A DNA stretch of 64,000 bases, taken from the NCBI GenBank assembly GCA_003116995.1, contig BDSL01000011.1, forward strand, positions 992,001 to 1,056,000, in the 5' to 3' direction. The translations under genes and the position numbers were made by a program. Below the pieces are notes generated by a model. That model was not told the DNA's origin. It ran no database searches and saw only the letters and a program-made list of their open reading frames with translations. Within the stretch, counting starts at the first letter, position 1, and each line of letters starts with the position of its first letter. This stretch comes from Yamagishiella unicocca (taxonomy: Eukaryota; Chlorophyta; Chlorophyceae; Chlamydomonadales; Volvocaceae). Below are positions 23,574-35,387 of this stretch, in pieces.

Positions 23574-25272
23574 CTCTAACTGACGAAGGTTATTGCGGGT
23601 ACCTGTGGAGTATGTGGTCCGGCACTGACACGCATCTTCAAAGGAGAAGAAAGAGGTGGAGGTTAGAGATGCATGAGAGCACACTACTACAAAGTTGTTA
23701 ATTTACTGTGACTAGAGTATTGATGCTTCAAGTTAAGTGCGGGCAGGGATCCAACGGGCTCCATGGAGAGAGCAAAGTCCCCGCCCCCCGGTAATGTTGA
23801 CCCCCAATGGTACCCTTCACCATGCCCTTTAGGCATGGCCATGCATTTGGTACCGGTAATTGGTTGGGTCTGTGGTTACTCCGCCCATCTCCGCGCAGTC
23901 TTGCAGGGCCGTCGATCATAGAAGGCTCGGGATGCCCGATCAATTATGTCAAACAGAATTCAAGGGTGTCGTCTGAGTGCGCCTTGCCCTGCAGCTCTCC
24001 CCAGGTGCCGGCCCTGATCCTGAGTTCCGACAAGGACAACCGCCACATCGGCCTTCTAAGCTGCGTACATATATTCGCCTGGGGATCGGGACTGAGCGCC
24101 ACAACACGTCCGTTCAGAACCCAGCGTGCAGTCGATTCAGTTTGTAGTTGCGTCAGATGTTTACCGTACAGCACGTGAAGTCCTCAACTTTTGCACCACT
24201 GGACAGCACCTGTCGCCTCCGTTTCTGCCCCCTCCGTTTCCTATTTTGTGTAAATAGGTCTTCTTGCCATCCCCCCCTGGATTCGCGGACTCTCTTATCA
24301 AACCCCCCCTGGACAGCAACTGTGGCCTACCAAGATTTTATTACAAGGCGCAGCTGGGGCTCCAGCTAGGGAGCTGGGACCCAGCAGCCGCCGGCATTAG
24401 TCAGCACACCGCCTCCCTAATGACTAGTCCGTTTGCCAGCACAATACCGCAGAACCTCGCCCTCCCTGGCGCGCCGCCGGCCCCGCTCTCGTCCGTACTC
24501 TCGTCTGTACGCGGCAACCTGTCCAAGACCTGTTCGCAAGCGCTTCGCAATAAGGTGAGCAGCAGGGGAGAGAAAGAGACTGTGGTATGAAAAACGGGCC
24601 CTATCGATCCGCGATCATTCTGGCGTACCTAGTTTGCGCCTACAGGAAACACACACAGCGAATGATCCACTCCAAACACACAAACGCTTCACGCACACAC
24701 ACACACACCAAACACACACTTTCCCGATAAGAGTTCCGCGGCTCAGCGGTAACACACAACACACAAACCCGCGAATCGAGCATCACAGCCAAACCCGAAC
24801 CCGAAGCACGAAGACTGGCACACGTCATGGGGCGACGTGAAGGTGTTATAGCCGGCAGACAGCTGCACGGTGCACTTCCGCTGCTGGGTCGCCTCGCAAT
24901 GTCACTATGACAGGGGGGGAGACGTAACCTCGCGGTACCTCGCAGCCTCCGGTCCTGCCGCTGGTAGTGCCGTGCCAACAGAAACGCGGCTACTACGGAT
25001 GCGTGACAGCTCCAGCTCCCGACCCCGCTCCAAAGACCGCTCTTCCCCTGTCACACGGTGCGGCGCCCAGCCCTCCGCCGCCGCCAGGACACATTGCGCT
25101 GCCCAGGATGCGGCCGCCTCTTACCCTGTTGCCTTCCCGACACGTCGCCGTGGAGGCGAATGGCATCCCAAACCACCCGCATCCGCATCTATGCCAAGAT
25201 CTCCCCGCATGGCTGCCAACGTTCCGCGAGGCCAAGATCGCCTCGCGCTGCATGCTGGGTGTCCGCTTTCGC
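23574..25272. other. Spacer between lipase 2 and the Lys-rich gene
   Basis: Upstream of the lipase 2 start, so its promoter should lie in the first few hundred bases; no defined motif was recognised. The plus strand holds one exon-like segment (24420-24554, listed separately). An (AC)n tract lies near 24686-24720. Confidence 0.5.
24420..24554 (+). CDS. Possible first exon of an unknown gene
   Basis: An ATG opens 45 codons ending exactly at a good donor (AATAAG|GTGAGC). The peptide is Ser/Pro/Leu-rich (MTSPFASTIPQNLALPGAPP at its start) and could be a targeting peptide. No convincing second exon was found; the next acceptor (CTACAG near 24640) leads only into an AC-rich simple repeat. Treat as a candidate. 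Confidence 0.2.
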
Positions 25273-28200
25273 TTAGCAGTCGAGCGACAGGCCGGCGATG
25301 ATGGCCGTGGGGGCCAGGGGGGCCTTGGCGCTGATCTTGCCCTCGAGAGTGATCTTAGGCTTGACGCTGCACGGCAGCACGGCAGCGGGGAGACATGGAT
25401 GCGGGTACAAGACGACTCTCTCAGTCGCAGCAGGGGCGGAAAAGGCGCATAGCAGTCGCAGCAGGGGCGGAAAAGGCGCATAGCAGTCGCAGCAGGGGCG
25501 GAAAAGGCGCATAGCAGTCGCAGCAGCTGCGGAAAAGGCGCATAGCAGTCGCAGCAGGGGCGGAAAAGGCGCATAGCAGTCGCAGCAGGGGCGGAAAAGG
25601 CGCATAGAAGTCGCAGCAGGGGCGGAAAAGGCGCATAGCAGCCGAAGCAGGGGCGGAAAAGGCGCATAGCAGCCGCAGCAGTCGGTGCAGCAGTCGGTAC
25701 ATAACAACTTCAGCACACATCCGGTGAAGTCCGTTCACCATGTAGCCTTAGCCGCTGTTCCCCTTGGCGAAACCCCGAGGTGGGGTCCACGCGCCAAGCT
25801 GACCCCCCTCATGCAATTCCCCGCCAGCTCCCCTGTACGGCGACTCACCCCGCCACCTTGCCCGGCTTGACCTCCGCCACCACCTTGAGGTCCCGGGCCT
25901 TGACGCCCACGGTGCTCTTGAGGGACACCTGCAGCGGCACGAGGCGGGAGAGGTGCGCGCGGGGGCCGGGGGGTGGCATAAAGACACGCTTACTCGACAT
26001 GCGCAATGTAGCTAGCGCATAGTGTAGCTGGCGGGGGTTTAGCGTAGGAATATGCGCTGGTCACTCCGTGGAACGGTTTGAGGGCGCACGCCAGAGGCGG
26101 GGCCGGTGGTATGGTGTGGCAGGAGGGGCGCGGCAAACCGATCGTAGCCTCGGGTTGGGGAGTGGCTGCCACCCGTGGCCCCCGACATCAAAAGAGCGGG
26201 CGGGCGTCGGCGCCCCTGCCCTTTGCAGCTCACGACCTGACCCTCGAAGCCGGCAGTTCTGCTTCCGTGCACTCCTTCCGTGCACTCCTTCCGTGCACTC
26301 CTTCCGTGGACTTACGCTGCGACTTGTCGTACAATACGATTACCCGGTGTAAGCCACGGCGCTGCCGGCCGCCGACCCCCGCCGGTTTCCTATCCCACCC
26401 CCTTGCTCCGCCTGCCGCAGCAACGCCCACAGCGGCCACGCACACACACTCATTGTCGCTCGTGCTCACGTGTACTCTCCCTGGTCACTCTCCCTGCTCA
26501 CTCTCCGTTCCCCGGGTCACTCCGGATACCTGGATACGCCCGCCCGCCTAACGACGAGCCAACCAACCATCCGGCCCATGTGCTCCCCACCTTCTTGCTG
26601 GGCTCCACCTCGTGCGTCAGGCTGGGGCCCGCGGCGCGGCTGTACTTGACGCTCAGCTGCTTGGCCCACGAGGTGCCCACCTTGGCGGTCAGCGTGCCCA
26701 CCGTCGCGCCAGCGCCCTGCCGTTGGACGATGAAAGGACAGAGGCGGATTCAAGGTCAGCCAGGGTATCGACCGGGCATTAGGTAACGGGGGACACCGCA
26801 TCAATGACCACGGTGCCTTTCGAGCCCCACCCACCAGCTCCACCCACCAGCCCCACCCATCAGCCCCACCGACCAGCTCCAGCCTAGGGGTCCCCATGCC
26901 ACAACCATATCCCGGCCATGCCCTCGCGCCACCGGGTCCTCCTCCCCTGTCCCCGGCCACCTACCGTCTTGCTGTCCATCTCCAGCTTCAGCTTCTGCTT
27001 GCCGCCGTTGATCTCCACGGTCTGCTCGAGCTTGGCTGCGGGGCAAGCGGCCAGCAATGGCAGGATATTAACCCTCGAAGGTGCGAGGATGCAAGGCGTG
27101 TATGACAACCACGAGCAAGGTCATGAGGCTGAATTGCCACAGCTGCTGAGGCTGCTGCTGTTCCTGCTGATAGCTGCTGCGGCCGCTGCGGCCCTTGCGA
27201 ACCTTCTGACCGCCAGGGCCCTGGGCGCTCGGCACTGTCCGCCTCATCGCGCGTTGGCGCAACGCGCCATCTATCCGCTCCCGGCTTAGCGCACAACAGT
27301 CCCAGCCACAGTGCCACTTGCAAATGCACGTGCTGCCAGATCATGACCATTCAGTTATGCAGCCCTGCTTGGCAACCCCAGGAATCACTCGAGTGGGGCC
27401 GACAATAATACCTGGACGCGTGCCCTTCAACGTCTACCCCTTATACCGTGCTCACACGGTACGACCGTTCCAGGCAGGTCACAACTTCACAGCGGGGACC
27501 TCATTGCATGCTGCCCACAATCCATCCCAAGCCACCCCCATGCGCCCCACCCTTGCGCGTCTGGAAGCAGTAGCTAGGCTCCACCTCCCAAGAGAACTTC
27601 TTGCCCTTGACCACGTGAGACTTCCACTGCGGGGGCGAGCAGCGGTGAATACATGAGAGCGTGAAAAGGAGGGAGCGTCGACGAGGAGAGCTGCCACGGC
27701 ACCGGTACAGGCAGCGGTGGCGCAAGCCGCCAAAAACCAGGGAAGGGCAATGGCGCCGGAGCACACCGAAAGGAAGGACGCTGATACCGGTACGTGTCCG
27801 CACCCCTATACGCTCATAACGTGAGGCGCGTGCCGCATGCGGTGACGATGAACGCAATGAATGGCAGACACTGGCGCAATGGATGGAAGCACGCTAGCGA
27901 ATTGGCGCTCAGGGCTAGAGGCCAGCATGCGGGGCGCGCTGTGATGCAGGCATGCGGGCGGGTGTGCTCCGGGCGCAAATGCGGGCGTTGACTGGGTGCC
28001 GGCATTGCGAACCGGACGGGTGGGTGCCGGCTGTAGGTACGCAGCGCATGGCCAGCTAGAGCCATCACGCGGTGTGGCCAACGCCCGCGTCCGCATTCTG
28101 CGCCTGACTGCCAAACCTAAAACACTGTCCCTGCCCAGCAATGCCTCTCCGCAATGGCAAAATGACAATGCCTTCTAACGTCGGAAAGGGGCGTCGGGGC

Positions 28201-29046
28201 ACCAGAGGAGCTGTGCGGAGGCCTGGCGGCTGACCCCAGTGGTCCGGCGCACTGAGGCCGCAGGCCGCGCAGCCCCTCGCACGTGACACTACGCGCAAGC
28301 CGACGCGGCAGAGCGAGGCGCTGACCCAAATGGGCTGGGCCACAGTTGCCGATATTAGTGATGAAACTCGTTAGCCGTGCGAATTTGTAAAGGCTGGCAG
28401 TCAGCGCAGTGAAACGCGGCTGACTGCTGGCCTCTATAGTCAGCCCGTGGAGCCCGGGCCTCAACTGGCGGCTCAGGTGAACTACGCGCAGCAAGCATGA
28501 AGGAAAAGAAATGTAGCGAGCGGATGTATAGGCACAACTGGGCGTAACATGGGAACGGCCGAGGGTGGGCGTTACGCTGGGCTTTTCAGTCCATCGCTTA
28601 TGCTTGCCTGGACCTCCGGCGACGGCAGCAGCTCCGCCTTCGAGCCGGGAACTTTCTGCTTAATCTTCAGCTCCCCTTGCTTGACCTTCCATTTGCCCTC
28701 AAGCTCAAGGTCCTGCGAATTCCGCAAACACCGAGTTCACCAACAATCCCGTTGGAGGCCACCACACGTGCCAGCCTTACCTTGCTTTTCACGTCATACG
28801 TCACCGACCAGTTCTTGCCTTCCAGCTCTACACCAAGCTTGTTTGCGGGGCTCAGGAGCTTCAGCTTGACCTGTCGGCGCCGTCACGCAGTCGTGTCAGC
28901 ATGCGGTGCGGCCGTGCACACATTAGCTCGCCGACCTAATCCTAGACACCTACCCCAACGTTGTCGCCGACCTTGAACTTGCATGAAGACTTGAGAGTCT
29001 TCTTGTTCACATCATACTCAGCAGCAAGGTTCTTCAGATCTGCCAT
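25273..29046 (-). CDS. Lys-rich beta-strand protein, weakly OEP24-like
   Basis: Eight exons (28954-29046, 28781-28870, 28608-28712, 27551-27626, 26965-27035, 26591-26716, 25849-25928, 25273-25366) join in perfect phase to 244 residues. The protein is built from short alternating polar/hydrophobic strands with many lysines: YDVNKKTLKSSCKFKVGDN at the start, then WSVTYDVKSK, KFSWEVEPSYCF, LKLEMDSKT and VSLKSTVGVKARDLKVVAEV. No signal peptide, helix bundle or catalytic motif is visible. The size and pattern recall plastid outer-envelope channel OEP24 (about 213 residues in plants: N-terminal YDV-KK strand, then about a dozen beta strands), but the similarity is weak and could be convergent. A beta-barrel or beta-sandwich is the safer statement. 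The third intron appears to use a GC donor. The last intron contains a 31-bp minisatellite. Confidence 0.82.
25426..25673. repeat. 31-bp minisatellite, 8 copies, in last intron
   Basis: Unit CGCAGCAGGGGCGGAAAAGG plus CGCATAGCAGT, eight near-perfect copies, between the last two exons of the Lys-rich gene. The minus strand stays open in several frames here, which is an artefact of the repeat. Confidence 0.9.
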
Positions 29047-30347
29047 TGTATTGTCTCTGCAACAAAGTATTGGTTTGTCCTAAAGTGGTAAATAGTTTAT
29101 TTGATGTGCATGCGACAGAAATGAGAGATAGCCCCATTGTTGTTGCCGTACGATGGACCTGCAGCTCTGTAACTGTGTCGAGCCGGCTCTGGGAGTAAAT
29201 ATGCAGACCAAACTGTAGCTAACATACAGATATATGTAGGAAACGACGCCAGCCGCTGCGGCACGCGAAACGAGTTACTTTTGCGCTTGTCGAACGTACT
29301 TTACCCAACACTGCCCGTCAGCCTCCTGTATCTCTACTCATATCTGCCATCCTTTTGGCTCGTATCTTTCAAAGCATTTATTGTAGGAATTGTACACAGC
29401 GCGTCGGCTCTGGACGCCAAGGGGCCGGATGGTTATTGGTGCATAGCAGACCGTTTTTCATGGGCGGGGTCCTTATTAACGTTCAAGGTAATGCCTATTA
29501 GATTATTCACTAGCGAGCGCCGTCGTCTGTGCGCCCGCGCGTTCGGTGGCGCGGCCCGTCGAAGGCTGCAAGCCACGCCCCCTTGCAATGTTCTATATGA
29601 TTTTGCGTCTTCCAAACTGCCTTACCTGCTTCGATATCTTAAAACCCTCGGTCGCGGTCACGACAGGTTCGGCACCGGGGCTGCTGCCTTCTATGCCTGG
29701 CGAAGGGAAAGCGAAAGCATATTTGCTGGAAAAGGACGAATCGAGCAAGCCTTCAGACCACAGCGGGCGTGTCGCCCGCGATTGGGCACTGCCGCACAGC
29801 GCAGACATGAGCGTCATGGGATTAGCACCGGCGCCGCCCGTGCCTCTTCAAGGTCTCGCAACTGTAGAGGTCCAGGGTGTCGATCCCAACTTGGAAACGC
29901 GTCACATCCGGCGTAGCCTGGAGGACAGCGCGAAGGTGCGCCCAAGGTTGGCGGTCCACGAGCAGGCCAGCGTTTCAAGAGCAAGGGTGGCCTGTGCAGC
30001 GGACCGGGTAGGTATGGATGGCTCGTTGGCGGGTGCGGATAGGGACGTACCACCGAAACGACGCTGTGGCTGCCGCAAGGGACGGCCATCGGGTTATGGG
30101 CCTGGGAGATCCAAAGACTGGCCCGGTGGTGAAACACGATAGGCGGCCGTACGAGTGGTGGCTGCGATGGTGACGATTGGTGGTTGTGCCGGTGCTGCTT
30201 TCAGTACTCACGCCGGATACAGGGCCGGAGCCGTTGTAGGAGTGGGCGAGGGGTGAAAGCAGGGCAGGGCAAGACCAGTGCGTGCGTGGCGCGCATTCCG
30301 CCCTCTTTCATGCCAATTAATACACGCTTCCGAGGCAATTTGCTGCC
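29047..30347. other. Spacer with possible 5' exon of the kinase gene
   Basis: This region should hold the divergent promoters of the Lys-rich gene (minus) and the kinase (plus). A plus-strand open segment from an ATG at 29693 to a donor at 29852 (CTTCAAG|GTCTCG) encodes about 53 residues, partly charged (KAKAYLLEKDESSKPSDHSG). It reads like a kinase N-terminus, but its phase does not match the next certain exon. No core promoter element was recognised. Confidence 0.35.
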
Positions 30348-33300
30348 ATGCTTCTGCAGCCACCTAGTACTACCGCGCTTCGTGAACTGGCCAGACTCGG
30401 CCCCTCCCCGCAGGAGTTGCTCGCGTCAGCCCTCAAGCCCGACATCCGGAGTGTAAAGGTGCGGGAGTCGGTTCGACGCAGCTGGGACGCGCCCGCGGCG
30501 CACAGCAGACGCGCCTGCACGGTGCTCGGGACAGGCAGCCTACCTGGGGCTGGGGCACGTGGGCTGGGGCTCAAAGTCTTGCGCGAAGTGAGATCTTGAG
30601 CGACCCAAACGGAGGATGGATGGCGTAACCCAGATGTACGGCTTGTGTTGTGGTTTGTTTGGGTTTGAAAGACAAGAAGCAGGAGAAGGGAAGGACATGG
30701 AGCTGTGGTGAATGGGTGTGGACGAGGGCTGCAGACGGTTGAAGCGGGGGCCCATGTTAGTGAGGGTGTGCTAAGGCGCCAGGGGCATTGGGACGCTGGC
30801 ACGTGCACATGCATAGGGTGGCCTCTGGGAATTGGAAAACGACGCCGCCTGCTGGAATTCAATTCTGAAAGATAAATATTTCGACCCCGCCAGCAGCCAT
30901 CTATTGGGCCTCAATCGCAGATTTTATAGCTGCCGGCTGACATCCCTTCGTTTCGCCGTTCTGTCCCTTCCCCCCAAAACCCACATCGACCAACATCGAC
31001 CCACATCGAGCCGTCAGGTGCTCGGCGAGGGGGCGTTTGGCATCGTGGACTTGGTCCGTGTGAATACGTCAGAGGGGCAGCTGTTTTGTGTGCGGAAAAA
31101 ACTATTAAAGGTACGGCAGCATCGCGGCCTGCTTTACGTGTCTCGTTTCGACGATCGAAGAGCCAGGGAGGGAGAAACGGACCATGAAAGGCTGTTGACA
31201 TGCAGTCTAACGCCCCAACCGGTCCAAGCATCGTTGTAACTGAGGGGCGAGTGGCAGGCGTCCGACGCAGGTCCCTGACGCAGACGCAAGATGCAATCTG
31301 GTCGGCATCTCGCACCCGACCCCGCTGCATCGCACCCGACCCCGCTGCATCGCACCCGACCCCGCTGCATCGCACCCGAACCCGCTGCATCGCACCCGAC
31401 CCCGCTGCATCGCACCCGACCCCGCTGCATCGCCCGCACGAACGACATGCCCTCCTGCTTACGCAACCCGCAACGTGCCCACGCAACCCGCAACGTGCCC
31501 ACGCAAAGCAAGGCGTCCTCGCACCTCACACCTACCTCACCCGGCTTCAGGCGAATGGGACCAACAACAACGACCCCGCAAAGGAGGTCGAGGTGCTGGA
31601 GGCTCTGCGCGATAACACCTTTCTGACACAGCTGTGGAGCTGCGTGGTGGGGCTGTACGACTACACGCTGCTGCTGGAGTACTGTCCGTACGGGACCCTT
31701 GAGGGGCTCCTCAGGGTGCGTCGTACTGTGTCGTGTGGTGGCGGTGGTGGTTGTAGTGGGGCAAGCGGGCAAGGGAGGCGCGGGTCACCAAGGGGCCTCA
31801 CAGCCTGCGGGAGCTCATGGTTGCTAGGGTTTCGCATGGCTTCTCACGGCTCCCAGCGTAACCCACGGTTACTCACGGTTTCTAGGGGGGTTTGCGACCC
31901 TGGGCGCACACGGTGGGGACAGCGGAGGCGGCGGGTTCGGGCCGGAAAGGGGCAGGGCCCTGCAACGCAGAGTGGCGGACTCCCGTACGGCATCCCTCTG
32001 ACCGCCAATGCACAATCCCTTACCCCCCCTTCCCTGCTGCCACCTGGTGCTCGCGTCCGGCGTGTGTGCCGCAGGAGGTCTCCATGCACCGCAGTGCCAG
32101 CGGCAACGCCTGCCTGGACTGCCTGCTGATTTCGCTGCTGCGGCTGGAGCGGAGAGCGGGGCTCACAGAGGTGAAGGGGCCGCCAGGGGCGGGCGCGGGA
32201 TAGAGAGGTTCCGGGGCGTGCGTGGGGTGGAGTGGACGGTCTGTGGAGAGATCCTATGAGAGATCCTATGAGAGATCCTATGAGAGATCCTATGAGAGAT
32301 CCTATGATGAGAGATCCTATGGCTGCTGACGCTGGGGTCCGGTCCTGATCTGCCTCGGCCCCCGCCCCTGCCCTCACATCCCGCAGGACGAGGCTCGCTT
32401 CTACACGGCGTGCGTCCTCATAGCCCTGGAGGTACGGCTGCGCTGGACGAGATTGCCTGATCTGGCGTCATGGGGACATGGCAGCTCGTGGATTGCGCCA
32501 CTCTGCCGCGTTTCCTCTCTCGGCACTCCTCTCCCCACCCCAACATGCGTTCCTGCGCGTTCCCCTCCCCGCCCCGCCCCGCCTTTCCCCCTGTCAGGAC
32601 ATGCACGCTCGGAGCTACGTGCATCGCGACGTGAAGCCGTCCAACTGCCTGCTGGCGGAGTCGCGATACCTCAAGCTGGCGGACCTAGGGCTGGCGAAGC
32701 ACCTGGAGGGGGGCTCGAAGGCGCACTCGCACGTGAGGAGCGGGGAATGGGGGTGGCATAAAAAGTTAAAAACCGTTGACGCGAAAAGGACAGGGTAGTT
32801 GGGAAGGAGGGGAGGGGAGGGTTGAAAGGAAGCCCGCTGGTCGGCACCTAGAAACAAAACCGGCCAGGAAACGTTGGGTACGGTCGTTGGGGGACAGGAC
32901 AGGTAGGGGAGGGGCTGGGAGGGCTTGCGGGTGTGTTGTTTTCATGGGAGGTGGAGGGGGTTGGATCGGTGGACCGTCGTTTGTGGTCGATACGTGTCAT
33001 CGCGATGCACGTTTTGATTTGGTTTTCAGCCGCGATTGCCCTGCCCTGCTTCGCGGTATCCCCACACCCGCCCTCAGGCCGGTACCCCGCTGTACATGGC
33101 CCCCGAGATAGTCCATGGCAACAAGAGCGGATACGGCTTCCCCGCAGACATGTGAGCACCCCCGGGGGCCGGGCAGCTGTGGGGACTGGGGACTGGCGAC
33201 TGGGGAGGAGGCCCCCTCCAGCCCTGTGGGGCCTCATTGCCCGCCTTGATTCCTGTACCTGCGGTCAAGGCTGCAAAAACGCAAACGCCCATGCAATTGT

Positions 33301-34054
33301 TCGGTTTGGTTACTGACAGAAGCTGTTAGTAGTTGCCTGAGGTTCGTGTACCCATAGGCGCCTCCCGCCTCTGTCCACTTCCTCTCCCTGCGGCTCCGTC
33401 ACGCCGCCCTTCCCGTCCCTAGGTGGTCGTTGGGCATCATGGTGTGGGAGATGGTGGACGGCGCCCTGCCGAAGTGGGCGGCGGTGAGCTGGTACTGGAC
33501 CAAAACGTTGCACTGTCCGGACAAGTTCTCGCCTGACCTCAAGGTGAGGACGCGCCACAAGCGGACCGGCATGAAGCGACAGTTGGCACCGTATGTCGGT
33601 GCGCGGTGCTTCTCGCCCAACGCAATCCTGTCGCCCGATTCATTCCTATCGCCCGATTCATTCCTATCGCCCGATCCAACCCTATCGCCCGATCCATCCC
33701 TATCGCCCGACCCAATCCTGTCGACCGATTCATTCCTGCCGACCGATTCGTTCCTGTCGACCGATCCATCCCTATCGCCCGACCCAATCCTGCCGGCCGA
33801 TTCATTCCTGCCGACCGATTCATTCCTGCCGACCGATTCATTCCTGCCGACCGATTCATTCCTGTCGACCGATCAAACCTTGTCGTCGTCCACACAAACA
33901 TCCCTGGCAGGACCTGCTGTGCGGCCTCCTGGACAAGTGCCCGCGAGACCGCCCCACCGCCACATCCGCCCTCAACCACCGCTGGTTCCAGTCGCTGGAC
34001 CTGGAGGCCCTACGCGCGCAGACGCTACCGGCGCCGGATCCGGCGGAGCTCGAG
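30348..34054 (+). CDS. AGC-type protein kinase (PKG/PKA-like), 3' end unresolved
   Basis: Nine exons in consistent phase: 30348-30458, 31018-31110, 31551-31715, 32075-32170, 32387-32431, 32598-32732, 33078-33151, 33423-33543 and 33911-34054 (328 codons so far). Visible kinase elements: Gly loop VLGEGAFGIV (38-47), beta-3 segment FCVRKKL (60-66), catalytic loop HRDVKPSN (179-186), DLG in place of DFG (199-201), AGTPLYMAPEI (216-226), DMWSLGIMVWEM, and the AGC C-tail start NHRWFQSLDLEALRAQTLPA. The last is close to the cGMP/cAMP-dependent kinase tail. An unusual insert of about 35 residues follows hinge segment EYCPYGTLEGLL. No cyclic-nucleotide-binding domain is seen upstream. The ATG at 30348 is immediately followed by CTTCTGCAG, which could instead be an acceptor, so the protein may start farther upstream. 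After the donor at 34054 the remaining tail was not found with confidence. Confidence 0.82.
31311..31430. repeat. 20-bp minisatellite, 6 copies, kinase intron
   Basis: Six copies of CGCACCCGACCCCGCTGCAT, one with a single substitution, in the intron between the Gly-loop exon and the next. Confidence 0.9.
32247..32321. repeat. 12-bp tandem repeat, kinase intron
   Basis: AGAGATCCTATG repeated five times, then a further copy after a short ATG interruption, in the intron before the exon at 32387. Confidence 0.85.
33614..33880. repeat. 18-bp degenerate minisatellite, ~14 copies, kinase intron
   Basis: Units of the type TCGCCCGATTCATTCCTA vary at several positions (CGCC/GACC, TTC/CCA). They fill the intron between the exons at 33423-33543 and 33911-34054. 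The 18-bp period keeps frames open and creates spurious Ser/Pro/Asp repeat ORFs. Confidence 0.85.
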
Positions 34055-34200
34055 GTGGGTGCAAGGAAAGGGGGAGGAGAGGCCGGGGCTGGTTTCGGAG
34101 CATGTTGATGATTTGTTGCTAGGCGGCAACCTGGCATGCTCCTGTCGCACCTTACGCACACTGGCACGCAGTCAGTTGCTTGCTGGCCCCTGTCCACATG

Positions 34201-34440
34201 CCTGCTACTGCCTGTCAACGCCTGTGACTGGCTGTCAAAGTGTCAATGCCTGCTACAGTCTGTCAACGCCTGTGACTGGCTGTCAAAGTGTCAATGCCTG
34301 CTACAGTCTGTCAACGCCTGTGACTGGCTGTCAAAGTGTCAATGCCTGCTACTGTCTGTCAACGCTTGTGACTGGCTGTCAAAGTGTCAATGCCTGCTAC
34401 TGTCTGTCAATGCCTATGACTGGCTGTCAAAGTGTCAATG
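34201..34440. repeat. 48-bp tandem repeat, 5 copies
   Basis: Five copies of a 48-bp unit containing TGTGACTGGCTGTCAAAGTG and TCAATGCCTGCTAC, with a few substitutions and a decaying sixth copy after 34440. Confidence 0.85.
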
Positions 34441-35191
34441 CCTGCTGCTGCCTGTCAATGCCTGCTGCTGCCTGCCACTGCTGATGTTCTGCAGGGCTTG
34501 TTAATCAATTCTTGGGAGATGACAAAGAGGAATAGCGTGTCCCACCCGAATTGAGCTTGGGTCGGGGTTCGAGTGGGGTGGGGTGGGGTGGGGTGGGGTG
34601 GGGTGGGGTGGGATGCGGCGGCACACCACGTCCACCCATCCACCCGCGTGCACCGACGCGTGGGGGCGAATCTAGGCGGCGGCAGCACAGCCGCGGCCTC
34701 GGCGGTAGTGGCGGCAGCGATGATGGCAGTCGGCGGCAGCGGCAGGAGCGGCAGGAGCGGCAGCAGAGCCGGCAGCGGCAGCAGAGCCGGCAGCGGGAGC
34801 AGCGGCAGGAGCGGCAGCAACGGCAGCAGCGACGGCAGCGACGGCAGCGGCGGTGGCAGTCGGCGGCAGTGGTGGCAGTCGGCCATGCAGAACGCGGAAG
34901 GCTCGGAGGTGGAAGGAGGAGGTTCGGTGGTGCAGTTGCCCCAGAGCTGGCGCTCCTGCGTCTGGAACTCAGCGCCACGGCAGCAGTAACGCCAGGAGTG
35001 GCGCAGTAGCCGGGTCGCCGGTTGCAGCGCTGGCGGGCGGGCACTGCGCGCCTGTGCCCTGCAGCTGAGACCCCGCTCCCGGCTAAGAGTCAGTTGTTGG
35101 GCCGGCGAAGGCCCTGGCGGCAGCAGCAGCTCCGCCGCCGCCGCCGCCGCCGAGGGCTGCTGCTCCCGTGGGTGAGCCAGGAGAGTTGCAG

Positions 35192-35387
35192 CCCGCTGCT
35201 ACCCTGGGCCCCCTCTCAGCCCACTGCTACCCTGGGCCCCCTCTCAGCCCACTGCTACCCTGGGCCCCCTCTCAGCCCGCTGCTACCCTGGGCCCCCTCT
35301 CAGCCCGCTGCTACCCTGGGCCCCCTCTCAGCCCGCTGCTACCCTGGGCCCCCTCTCAGCCCGCTGCTACCCTGGGCCCCCTCTCAG
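35192..35387. repeat. 28-bp minisatellite, 7 copies
   Basis: Seven copies of CCCGCTGCTACCCTGGGCCC plus CCTCTCAG. The first copies have CCCACT in place of CCCGCT. No exon can be placed through it. Confidence 0.9.

Noticed and set aside
29281..29916. 211-residue plus-strand frame upstream of the kinase
   Set aside because: It starts at a non-ATG codon, crosses likely splice sites and changes character midway; only the overlapping alternative frame near 29693-29852 looks partly coding.
33430..34484. Long plus-strand frames with SPDSFLSPD or PIARFIPIA repeats
   Set aside because: They arise from the 18-bp and 48-bp arrays in kinase introns; the kinase exons interrupt them in other frames.
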